DNA of 64,000 nucleotides from CAMPJU01 sp036675265 (GTDB lineage Bacteria; Pseudomonadota; Gammaproteobacteria; Xanthomonadales; Xanthomonadaceae): assembly GCA_036675265.1 (NCBI GenBank), contig JAKFFJ010000088.1, positions 1 to 64,000 on the forward strand, read 5' to 3'. The notes below the pieces were generated by a model. That model worked only from the letters and a program-made list of their open reading frames with translations. It made no database searches and was not told the origin of the DNA. Within the stretch, counting starts at the first letter, position 1, and each line of letters begins with the position of its first letter. This document shows positions 56,076 to 63,216 of the stretch, in pieces. The position numbers and the translations under genes were made by a program.

Positions 56076-56969
56076 TTACTCGGCGGCCGGTGCGTCCGCG
56101 GCCGGTGCTTCGGCGGCCGGTGCTTCGGCGGGGGCGGCCGCGCCGTCGTTGGCAGCGTCGGCCCGGGTCCGTTCCTTCTTCTCGGCGGGCTTCTTCGCGG
56201 GGGCGCGACGGCCCTTGCGCTCGACCGGGTTGCCCTCGGCGTCGAGCTCGACGAAGTCGTCCTCGCGCACGGTGGCGGCCTGCGGCGCGGCGGCCTTGCC
56301 CTCGAGCACGGCGTCGGCCGCGGCGCGGGCGTACAGCTGCACGGCGCGGATCGCGTCGTCGTTGCCCGGGATCGCGTAGTCGACGTTGGCCGGGTCGTAG
56401 TTGGTGTCGACCACCGCCACGACCGGGATGCCCAGCTTCCGGGCTTCCTGGACCGCGATGTCCTCGTGGCCGATGTCGATCACGAACAGCGCGTCAGGCA
56501 GGCGGTTCATCTCCTTGATGCCGCCCAGCGAGGCGAACTTCTTGTCGCGCTCGCGGCGCAGGCCCAGCACTTCGTGCTTGACCAGCTTCTCGAAGGTGCC
56601 GTCGGTCTCGGCGGCTTCCAGCTCCTTCAGGCGCTGGACCGACTTCTTGACGGTGGCGAAGTTGGTGAGCGTGCCGCCCAGCCAGCGCTGGGTCATGTAC
56701 GGCATGCCGCAGCGCTCGGCTTCTTCCTTCACGGCGTCGCGCGCGGAGCGCTTGGTGCCGACGAACAGGATCATGCCGCGCTTCTGGGCGATGCCCGAAA
56801 GGAAGTTCATCGCGTCGGAGAAGAGCGGCATCGTCTTCTCCAGGTTGATGATGTGGATCTTGCCGCGGGCGCCGAAGATGTACGGGCCCATCTTGGGATT
56901 CCAGTAGCGGGTCTGGTGGCCGAAATGGACGCCGGCCTCCAGCATCTGGCGCATGGTGATCTGGGGCAT
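56076..56969 (-). CDS. rpsB: 30S ribosomal protein S2
   Basis: A 297-residue S2. Core MPQITMRQMLEAGVHFGHQT, FGARGKIHIINLEKT, RWLGGTLTNFATVKKSVQRL, and PDALFVIDIGHEDIAVQEA. The usual length is about 240-270. The C-terminal 55 or so residues are an added Lys/Arg then Ala/Pro/Glu tail with three exact EAPAA units. ATG 56969 has GGAG upstream. It is preceded by a roughly 190-base leader and a good promoter. Confidence 0.96.
   Translation of the reverse strand: MPQITMRQMLEAGVHFGHQTRYWNPKMGPYIFGARGKIHIINLEKTMPLFSDAMNFLSGIAQKRGMILFVGTKRSARDAVKEEAERCGMPYMTQRWLGGTLTNFATVKKSVQRLKELEAAETDGTFEKLVKHEVLGLRRERDKKFASLGGIKEMNRLPDALFVIDIGHEDIAVQEARKLGIPVVAVVDTNYDPANVDYAIPGNDDAIRAVQLYARAAADAVLEGKAAAPQAATVREDDFVELDAEGNPVERKGRRAPAKKPAEKKERTRADAANDGAAAPAEAPAAEAPAADAPAAE
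56083..56127. repeat. Three tandem 15-bp repeats in the 3' end of rpsB
   Basis: Three copies of GCGGCCGGTGCKTCS, in frame, encode EAPAA-type units in the S2 tail on the minus strand. The first copy (56083-56097) ends GCGTCC; the next two (56098-56112 and 56113-56127) are identical. This suggests recent slippage expansion. Confidence 0.75.
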
Positions 56970-57158
56970 TGCGGTTGCTCCGAATGGGGAATCCGCCGCC
57001 CGGGGTCGTGTGGGCGGTGCCTCGGCGGGGGCCGGGGCATGGATTCCGGGGTTGGGGCCTCCCCGCTGCTCCGTGGCCGAACCCCCGAAAGGGCACCCCG
57101 GCACGGGCTGTGGCAGCAGGTGTGTATTCGCCGGTGACGCCCGGCGTGGGCGGTACAA
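56970..57158 (-). promoter_or_regulatory. Long structured 5' leader of rpsB (candidate S2 autoregulatory leader)
   Basis: From the predicted start to the rpsB ATG is about 190 bases of very G/C-rich sequence with several self-complementary stretches (for example GGGGTTCGGCC and GGCCCCAACCCC on the minus strand). In gammaproteobacteria the rpsB leader (t44 RNA) is bound by S2 to repress rpsB-tsf. The position and length fit, but I did not verify the t44 consensus. This region plus the promoter and repeat fill the 307-base gap 56970-57276; no gene is seen in it. Confidence 0.4.
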
Positions 57159-57165
57159 CCCGCAA

Positions 57166-57194
57166 ATTCTAGGGGAAACCCCGGGCCAGGGCAA
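57166..57194 (-). promoter_or_regulatory. rpsB-tsf promoter: TTGCCC, 17 bases, TAGAAT
   Basis: On the minus strand TTGCCC (57189-57194) and TAGAAT (57166-57171) are separated by exactly 17 bases, a near-consensus sigma-70 promoter and the best in the window. The predicted start is near 57158. The palindromic repeat at 57197 begins two bases upstream of the -35. Confidence 0.7.
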
Positions 57195-57196
57195 CT

Positions 57197-57256
57197 GTGG
57201 GAGCCGCCATGGCGGCGAAGCGGTTGCGGGCTTTTCGCCGCCATGGCGGCTCCCAC
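57197..57256. repeat. Perfect 23-bp inverted repeat between divergent rpsB and map
   Basis: GTGGGAGCCGCCATGGCGGCGAA (57197-57219) and its exact inverse (57234-57256) surround a 14-base loop. Each arm also contains the smaller palindrome GCCGCCATGGCGGC. The left arm is identical to 51225-51247. It fills the space between the rpsB -35 and the map start. Confidence 0.8.
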
Positions 57257-57264
57257 AACTGGGC

Positions 57265-57270
57265 GATAAT
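57265..57270 (+). promoter_or_regulatory. Possible -10 of map (GATAAT)
   Basis: GATAAT ends 6 bases before ATG 57277, so transcription would begin at the ATG. The intervening GGCCGG is not a convincing Shine-Dalgarno site. The -35 position would fall inside the repeat arm (CATGGC), so the promoter is either weak or depends on the repeat. Confidence 0.35.
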
Positions 57271-57276
57271 GGCCGG

Positions 57277-58053
57277 ATGGGTATTTCAGTGAAGACACCG
57301 GACGAAATCGAACGGATGCGGGTGGCCGGTCGCCTGGCCGCGGAGGTGCTGCAGGTGGTGGCGCCCCACGTGAAGCCGGGGGTGACGACCGCCGAGCTGG
57401 ACCGGATCTGCCACGACCACATCGTGGACGTCCAGCAGGCCATCCCGGCGAACGTGGGCTACCGGGGCTTCCCGGCGGCGGTCTGCACGTCGGTCAACAA
57501 CGTGATCTGCCACGGCATCCCGAGCGAGGCCAAGGTCCTGAAGGACGGCGATATCGTCAACATCGACGTGACCGTCATCAAGGACGGCTGGCACGGCGAC
57601 ACCAGCCGCATGTATTTCGTGGGCGAGCCGTCGGTGATGGCGCGTCGGCTGGTCGAGGTGACGCGCGAGGCGATGTTCCGCGGCATCCGCGTGGTGCGGC
57701 CGGGCGCGACCCTGGGCGATGTCGGGCATGCCATCCAGGCCTACGCCGAGGGCGAGCGCTTCTCGGTGGTGCGCGAGTACTGCGGCCACGGCATCGGCCG
57801 CATCTACCACGAGGATCCGCAGGTCCTGCATTACGGCCGGCCCGGCGAGGGCCTGGTGCTGCAGGAAGGCATGACCTTCACCATCGAGCCGATGATCAAC
57901 GAGGGCAAGCGCCACACGCGGCTGCTGCCCGACGGCTGGACCGTGGTGACCAAGGACCGCAGCCTGTCCGCGCAGTGGGAGCACACGGTCGCGGTGACCG
58001 CCGACGGCGTGGAGATCCTGACCCGGTTGCCCGGGGACGACAACACACTGTGA
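57277..58053 (+). CDS. map: Type I methionine aminopeptidase
   Basis: A 258-residue enzyme that removes the initiator Met. Metal ligands are visible in NIDVTVIKDGWHGDTSRMY (two Asp), YCGHGIGRIYHEDPQV (His), TFTIEPMINEG (Glu) and WEHTVAVT (Glu). Length is family-typical. It is divergent from rpsB and 10 bases upstream of glnD, as in many gammaproteobacteria. Possibly leaderless. Confidence 0.96.
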   Translation: MGISVKTPDEIERMRVAGRLAAEVLQVVAPHVKPGVTTAELDRICHDHIVDVQQAIPANVGYRGFPAAVCTSVNNVICHGIPSEAKVLKDGDIVNIDVTVIKDGWHGDTSRMYFVGEPSVMARRLVEVTREAMFRGIRVVRPGATLGDVGHAIQAYAEGERFSVVREYCGHGIGRIYHEDPQVLHYGRPGEGLVLQEGMTFTIEPMINEGKRHTRLLPDGWTVVTKDRSLSAQWEHTVAVTADGVEILTRLPGDDNTL

Positions 58054-58063
58054 GCGCCGGGCA

Positions 58064-60721
58064 GTGAGCGTCGCCGGCGCCAACGCATTGCAGGACGACG
58101 CGGGCTGGTCGGCGGCCGCGCGCGCCGGGCTGGCCACCGACGACGCGGCCTTCGCGGCGCGTTTCGACGCAGGCGAGGACATCGACCGGCTGCTCGCCGC
58201 CCGCACCCGCGCGGTGGACGCGGTGGTCCGGCAGGCGTGGGAGCGGTGCATCGGCGATTCCACCGAACTCGCCCTGTTCGCGGTGGGCGGCTACGGGCGC
58301 GGCGAACTGTTCCCGCATTCGGACATCGACCTGCTGGTGCTCGCCGAAGGCGAGGCGCAGGCGCGGGCTCACGGCGCGCTGGCACGGCTGTTCGCGATGC
58401 TGTGGGACGCCGGGTTGCCGGTCGGCCATGCGGTGCGCAGCACCACCGAGTGCACCGCCGCGGCCGCCGCCGACATCACCGTGCAGACGGCGCTGCTGGA
58501 AGCACGTCCGCTGCAGACCAACGCGGCGGAGGTGGCCCGGCTGGCCGATGCCGTGGCGCCGGCGCGCGTCTGGCCGCCACGGGAGTACTTCCACGCCAAG
58601 CGCGAGGAACTGCGGGTGCGCCATGCCCGGTTCGGCGACACGTCCGACAACCTCGAGCCCAACCTGAAGGAAGGGCCAGGCGGCCTGCGCGACGTGCAGA
58701 CACTGCGCTGGATGGCGTTGCGCGTGCTGGGGCAGCGCGGGCTGGAGCCGCTTGTCGCGCTGGGGCAGTTCGGCGCCGACGAATACGCCACGCTCGAGCG
58801 CGAGCGACGGCTGCTGTCGCGGCTGCGCTGGGGCCTGCACCTGGTCGCCGGCCGGCGCGAGGAACGCCTGCGCTTCGACCACCAGAAGGCGCTGGCCGAG
58901 CGCCTGGGCCACGTCGACGCGACCGGCAACCTGGCCGTCGAGCAGATGATGCAGGGCTTCTACCGGGCCGCGGCGCTGGTGCTGCGCATCGGCGAGCGGC
59001 TGCTGCAACGCTTCGAGGAACAGCTCGACGGCGCCGCGGTGCCCGAGCCGGTGGACGACCGCTTCGAGCTGCATCGCGGCTACCTGGCCGCGCGCGACCC
59101 GCACTGGCCGCGGGGGCCGGAAGACGTGTTCGCACTGTTCGAGGTGTGGGCGGATCGCGAGGCGCCCGCGCGCTCCACCCAGGCGATCACCGGCGTGCGC
59201 GTGCGCGGGCTGCACTCGCTGACGGCACGCGCGCTGGCCGAGGCGCTGCCGCGCATCCCCGCGTACGACGACGCGACGCCCGGACTCCGCGCCATGTTCA
59301 TGGCGCTGCTGCGTGGCGCGCAGCCGGTGCGCTCGCTGGAACGCATGGCGCGGCTGGGCGTGCTGGGCCGGTGGCTGCCGGCATTCGCGCGCGTGTCCGG
59401 GCGCATGCAGTTCGACCTCTTCCACGTGTACACGGTCGACCAGCACACGCTCGCGGTGCTGCGCAACCTGGCGCAGTTCGCTTCGGGCGACCCGGACGAA
59501 CGCTTCGCGATCGCCCACCAGGTCTGGCCGCGGCTGCGCAAGCCGGAACTGCTGCTGCTCGCCGGGCTGTTCCACGACATCGCCAAGGGCCGCGGCGGCG
59601 ACCACTCCGAGCTGGGAGCCGAGGACGCGCGTGCGTTCTGCGTCGCGCACGGCCTGACCGAAGGCGATTCCGTGCAGGTCGAATGGCTGGTGCGCCACCA
59701 CCTGCTGATGTCGATGACGGCGCAGAAGCAGGACATCGCCGATCCGGACGTGATCCACCGCTTCTCCACCCAGGTGGTCGACCGCGAGCGGCTGGACCTG
59801 CTGTACCTGCTGACGTGCGCCGACATCGCCGGAACGTCGCCGAAGCTCTGGAACGGCTGGAAGGACCGGCTGCTGGCCGACCTGTACACCGCCACCCGGC
59901 TGGCATTGCGGCGCGGGCTGGAGCATCCCCTCGCCGCCGGCGAGCGCGTGGAGGAAACCCGCGAGGCCGCGCGCGCGATGCTGACTGCGTTCGGGCTCGC
60001 CCCGTCCGTGATCGATGCGCTCTTCGCGCGCATGCCGCGCACCAGCTTCCTGCGCGGGCGCGCCGACCAGGTCGCCTGGCAGGCTTCGGCGTTGCGCGCC
60101 GCCGCGCCGGGCGAGACGGTGGTGCAGGTGCGGCCGCTGGTGCAGCACTCGGGCGCGCTGGAGGTGTTCGTGCATTCCCCGGACCGGGACGGGCTGTTCG
60201 CCGCGATCGTGGCGACGCTCGACCGCATGGGCCTGGCGATCCAGCATGCACGCGTCCTCGACGGCCCGAAGGCCGAAGATGGGCGCGGCACGATCTTCGA
60301 CACGTTCGAGGTCCTGCCGCCCGAGGGCCATGACGCACCGGAACCGGCGCGGGTCGAGCAGCGGCTGCGCGAAGCGCTGGCCGGTTCGCTCGAGCGCGTC
60401 CGGCCGGCCCGGCGTGCCCAGCCGCGGCACCTGCGCCACTTCAGGATCGTCCCGCAGGTGGCGTTCTCGCAGGTGGGCGACGGCCGGCGCACGCTGCTGA
60501 GCGTGGTGTGCACCGACCGCCCCGGCTTGCTGGCCGACATCGCCCAGGCCCTGCGCACCCAGGGCCTCCGGGTGCACGACGCGCGCATCGCCACGTTCGG
60601 CGAGCGCGCGGAAGACGTGTTCCAGATCACCGACGCGCACGACCAGGTGCTCGACGAAACCCGGCAACAGGCGCTGCGCGACGCGCTGCTCGCCAGCATC
60701 GATGGAGAAGACCGCGCATGA
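58064..60721 (+). CDS. glnD: PII uridylyltransferase/uridylyl-removing enzyme
   Basis: An 885-residue bifunctional nitrogen sensor that uridylylates PII at low glutamine and reverses this at high glutamine. Nucleotidyltransferase motif GGYGRGELFPHSDIDLL (from residue 75), the HD motif LFHDIAKGRGGDHSELGAEDA, then two C-terminal ACT domains (ALEVFVHSPDRDGLFAAIVA and TLLSVVCTDRPGLLADIAQ). GTG 58064 is the start. It overlaps dapD by 4 bases (ATGA). Confidence 0.96.
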   Translation: MSVAGANALQDDAGWSAAARAGLATDDAAFAARFDAGEDIDRLLAARTRAVDAVVRQAWERCIGDSTELALFAVGGYGRGELFPHSDIDLLVLAEGEAQARAHGALARLFAMLWDAGLPVGHAVRSTTECTAAAAADITVQTALLEARPLQTNAAEVARLADAVAPARVWPPREYFHAKREELRVRHARFGDTSDNLEPNLKEGPGGLRDVQTLRWMALRVLGQRGLEPLVALGQFGADEYATLERERRLLSRLRWGLHLVAGRREERLRFDHQKALAERLGHVDATGNLAVEQMMQGFYRAAALVLRIGERLLQRFEEQLDGAAVPEPVDDRFELHRGYLAARDPHWPRGPEDVFALFEVWADREAPARSTQAITGVRVRGLHSLTARALAEALPRIPAYDDATPGLRAMFMALLRGAQPVRSLERMARLGVLGRWLPAFARVSGRMQFDLFHVYTVDQHTLAVLRNLAQFASGDPDERFAIAHQVWPRLRKPELLLLAGLFHDIAKGRGGDHSELGAEDARAFCVAHGLTEGDSVQVEWLVRHHLLMSMTAQKQDIADPDVIHRFSTQVVDRERLDLLYLLTCADIAGTSPKLWNGWKDRLLADLYTATRLALRRGLEHPLAAGERVEETREAARAMLTAFGLAPSVIDALFARMPRTSFLRGRADQVAWQASALRAAAPGETVVQVRPLVQHSGALEVFVHSPDRDGLFAAIVATLDRMGLAIQHARVLDGPKAEDGRGTIFDTFEVLPPEGHDAPEPARVEQRLREALAGSLERVRPARRAQPRHLRHFRIVPQVAFSQVGDGRRTLLSVVCTDRPGLLADIAQALRTQGLRVHDARIATFGERAEDVFQITDAHDQVLDETRQQALRDALLASIDGEDRA

Positions 60722-61665
60722 GCCCCCCGCCGAAGAAGAAGCCCGCCACGAAGGCCGCCACGAAGGCAGCGACGAAGGCCGTGACGGAGGCTGCGACGAA
60801 GCGGGCCGCGAAGCCGGCGGCGCCGGCCGACCCGCATGCCGAGCTCCGGTTCGTCATCGACAGCGCCTGGGCGCGGCGCACGACGCTGACGATGGAGGAG
60901 GTCGAGGGCTCGACCCGCCCGGCGATCGACCAGGCGATCGAGGGCCTGGAGGCGGGCACGCTGCGCGTGGCCGAGCCGGACGGCAAGGGGGGCTGGCAGG
61001 TCAACGAGTGGCTGAAGAAGGCCGTGCTGCTGTACTTCCGCGTCAACGAGATGGAGCTGGTCGAGAGCTACCCGGCGCCGTTCTGGGACAAGGTGCCCGC
61101 GCGCTTCGCCGATTTCGACGAGTCGAAGTTCCGCAAGCTCGGCGCGCGCGTGGTGCCGGGCTCGCTGGTGCGCAGCGGCGCGCACATCGGCAGGGACGTG
61201 GTGCTGATGCCGAGTTTCGTGAACATCGGCGCGTACGTCGGCGCGGGCACGATGGTCGACACCTGGGCGACGGTCGGTTCCTGCGCGCAGGTGGGCAAGC
61301 ACTGCCACCTGTCGGGCGGCGCCGGCATCGGCGGCGTGCTCGAGCCGCTGCAGGCGACGCCGACCATCCTGGAGGACCACGTGTTCGTCGGCGCGCGTTC
61401 GGAAGTCGTCGAAGGCGTGATCGTCGGCCACCACAGCGTGATCGGCATGGGCGTGTTCCTGGGCCAGTCCACGCGCATCTACGACCGCGCGACCGGCACC
61501 GTCAGCTACGGCTACGTGCCGCCGTACAGCGTCGTGGTGTCCGGCCAGTTGCCGGCCGCGGACGGATCGCACTCGCTCTACTGCGCGGTCATCGTCAAGC
61601 GCGTCGATGCGAAGACCCGCTCGAAGACTTCGATCAACGACCTGCTGCGGGGGCTGGCGGAATGA
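60718..61665 (+). CDS. dapD: Tetrahydrodipicolinate N-succinyltransferase, with Lys/Ala N-terminal extension
   Basis: A 315-residue enzyme of the succinylase route to diaminopimelate and lysine. The core from residue 40 (AELRFVIDSAWARR) through MPSFVNIGAYVGAGTMVDTW, GSCAQVGKHCHLSGGAGIGG, and C-terminal hexapeptide helix matches DapD (about 275 residues). The first 38 or so residues are an extra Lys/Ala/Thr segment with TKAA repeats (KKKPATKAATKAATKAV), very basic and histone-tail-like. ATG 60718 overlaps glnD (ATGA); there is no other ATG before the core except Met residues within it. Confidence 0.94.
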   Translation: MSPPPKKKPATKAATKAATKAVTEAATKRAAKPAAPADPHAELRFVIDSAWARRTTLTMEEVEGSTRPAIDQAIEGLEAGTLRVAEPDGKGGWQVNEWLKKAVLLYFRVNEMELVESYPAPFWDKVPARFADFDESKFRKLGARVVPGSLVRSGAHIGRDVVLMPSFVNIGAYVGAGTMVDTWATVGSCAQVGKHCHLSGGAGIGGVLEPLQATPTILEDHVFVGARSEVVEGVIVGHHSVIGMGVFLGQSTRIYDRATGTVSYGYVPPYSVVVSGQLPAADGSHSLYCAVIVKRVDAKTRSKTSINDLLRGLAE

Positions 61666-62075
61666 CGAACCGTCATTCCCGCGAAGCCGCCGGCCGTCAT
61701 TCCCGCGAAGGCGGGCATCCAGTGCTCCACGGCCTGGCGAACTGCGACACGTGCCGCAAGGCCCGGAAATGGCTGGACCGCTTCGGCGTCGCCCACGCGT
61801 TCGTCGACTACCGCCAGGACAAGCCGTCGCCGGAGACCTTGATCGCCTGGCGCGATGCGCTCGGCGGCTGGGAGGCGATGGTCAACAAGTCCTCCACGAC
61901 CTGGCGCAACCTGCCGCCCAATCGCAAGTCACCGGGTTCCGACGCGGAGTGGACCCTGCTGCTGCGCGAGCACCCGGCGCTGGTGCGGCGCCCGGTCGTG
62001 GTGACCGACGACGGTGTCGTGACGCAGGGCTTCAGCGACAACGCGTTCAAGAAGCGCTTCGGGACCGGGGGCTGA
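61662..62075 (+). CDS. ArsC/Spx-family (YffB-like) thioredoxin-fold protein with a repeat-encoded N-terminus
   Basis: A 137-residue protein if translated from ATG 61662, which overlaps the dapD stop (ATGA). The first 20 residues (MTNRHSREAAGRHSREGGHP) are encoded by two REP-like units. The ArsC/Spx core starts at VLHGLANCDTCRKARKWLDR (CDTC motif), followed by VDYRQDKPSPETL, VNKSSTTWRNLP, and RPVVVTDDGVVTQGF. GTG 61722 (VLHG) is where related YffB proteins usually start. YffB is often in this dapD-dapE neighbourhood; its function is poorly defined. Confidence 0.85.
   Translation: MTNRHSREAAGRHSREGGHPVLHGLANCDTCRKARKWLDRFGVAHAFVDYRQDKPSPETLIAWRDALGGWEAMVNKSSTTWRNLPPNRKSPGSDAEWTLLLREHPALVRRPVVVTDDGVVTQGFSDNAFKKRFGTGG
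61671..61720. repeat. Two tandem REP-like units inside the 5' end of the ArsC/Spx-like gene
   Basis: CGTCATTCCCGCGAAG occurs at 61671-61686 and again at 61695-61710, the second followed by GCGGGCATCC. Translated in frame they give the familiar RHSRE-GGHP signature of this repeat family. The same family is at 164 and 56010. Confidence 0.75.
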
Positions 62076-62076
62076 G

Positions 62077-63216
62077 ATGTCCGACGTGCTCGCGCTGACG
62101 CAGGACCTGATCGCGCGCCGCTCTGTCACGCCTGACGACGCCGGCTGCCAGGTGTTGATCGCGGACCGGTTGGCCGCCGCGGGGTTCGATTGCGAACGCC
62201 TGCGCCTGGGCGAGGTCGACAACCTGTGGGCGACGCATGGCACCGGCGGGCCGGTGCTGGTGCTGTTGGGGCACACCGACGTGGTGCCGCCCGGACGCCC
62301 GGAAGCGTGGACCTCGGATCCCTTCGTGCCCGGGATTCGCGATGGCGTGCTCTACGGGCGCGGTGCCGCCGACATGAAGGGCAGCGTCGCGGCGTTCGTC
62401 GTCGCGGCGGAACAGTTCGTCGCGGCGCATCCCGGCCACCCGGGCACGCTGGCGATCCTGCTCACGTCGGACGAGGAGGGCGACGCGATCGACGGCGTGC
62501 GCCGCATCGCCGGCATCTTCCGGGAGCGGGGGCAGCACATCGACTGGTGCGTGACCGGCGAGCCATCGTCGAAGGCGGTGCTGGGCGACCTGTTGCGCGT
62601 CGGCCGGCGCGGCAGCCTGTCCGCCATCCTCGACGTGCACGGCGTGCAGGGCCACGTCGCCTATCCCGAGAAAGCGCGCAACCCGGTGCACCTGGCGCTG
62701 CCGGCGCTGGCGGCACTCACCGCGCGCCGTTGGGACGACGGCTACGAAACCTTCCCGCCGACCAGCCTGCAGGTGAGCAACGTCCAGGCCGGCACCGGCG
62801 CGAACAACGTGGTTCCCGGCGACCTGCGGGTGCTGTTCAACCTGCGCTACAACCCCCACTGGGACTCGGCGACGCTGGAGCGGGAGTGCGAGTCGCTATT
62901 GCAGGCGAACGGACTGCAGGCAAGCGACTACACCCTGCACTGGCATCGCAGCGGCGAACCGTTCCACACGCCGGAGGGCCCGCTCCGCACGGCCGCGCGC
63001 GAGGTGCTTTCCGCGCATGTCGGTGCGCCGCCGGAGGAAAGCACTGGCGGAGGCACATCCGATGCACGCTTCATCGCGCCGCTCGGCGCGCACTGCGTCG
63101 AGATCGGGCCGGTCAACGCGAGCATCCACAAGGTGGACGAACACGTGTCGGTGGCCGACCTGGAAGCGCTGCCCGAGATCTATCGCGCGCTGGTCGAGCG
63201 GTTGCTGCTTCCCTGA
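62077..63216 (+). CDS. dapE: Succinyl-diaminopimelate desuccinylase
   Basis: A 379-residue M20 zinc hydrolase, sixth step of lysine/DAP synthesis. Metal-binding LLGHTDVVPPG, GRGAADMKGSVAAFV, LLTSDEEGDAIDGV, VTGEPSS, and the dimerisation domain RRGSLSAILDVHGVQGHVAYP; late His in NASIHKVDEHV. It starts one base after the preceding stop. Its 3' end overlaps the minus-strand peptidase gene by 37 bases. Confidence 0.96.
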   Translation: MSDVLALTQDLIARRSVTPDDAGCQVLIADRLAAAGFDCERLRLGEVDNLWATHGTGGPVLVLLGHTDVVPPGRPEAWTSDPFVPGIRDGVLYGRGAADMKGSVAAFVVAAEQFVAAHPGHPGTLAILLTSDEEGDAIDGVRRIAGIFRERGQHIDWCVTGEPSSKAVLGDLLRVGRRGSLSAILDVHGVQGHVAYPEKARNPVHLALPALAALTARRWDDGYETFPPTSLQVSNVQAGTGANNVVPGDLRVLFNLRYNPHWDSATLERECESLLQANGLQASDYTLHWHRSGEPFHTPEGPLRTAAREVLSAHVGAPPEESTGGGTSDARFIAPLGAHCVEIGPVNASIHKVDEHVSVADLEALPEIYRALVERLLLP

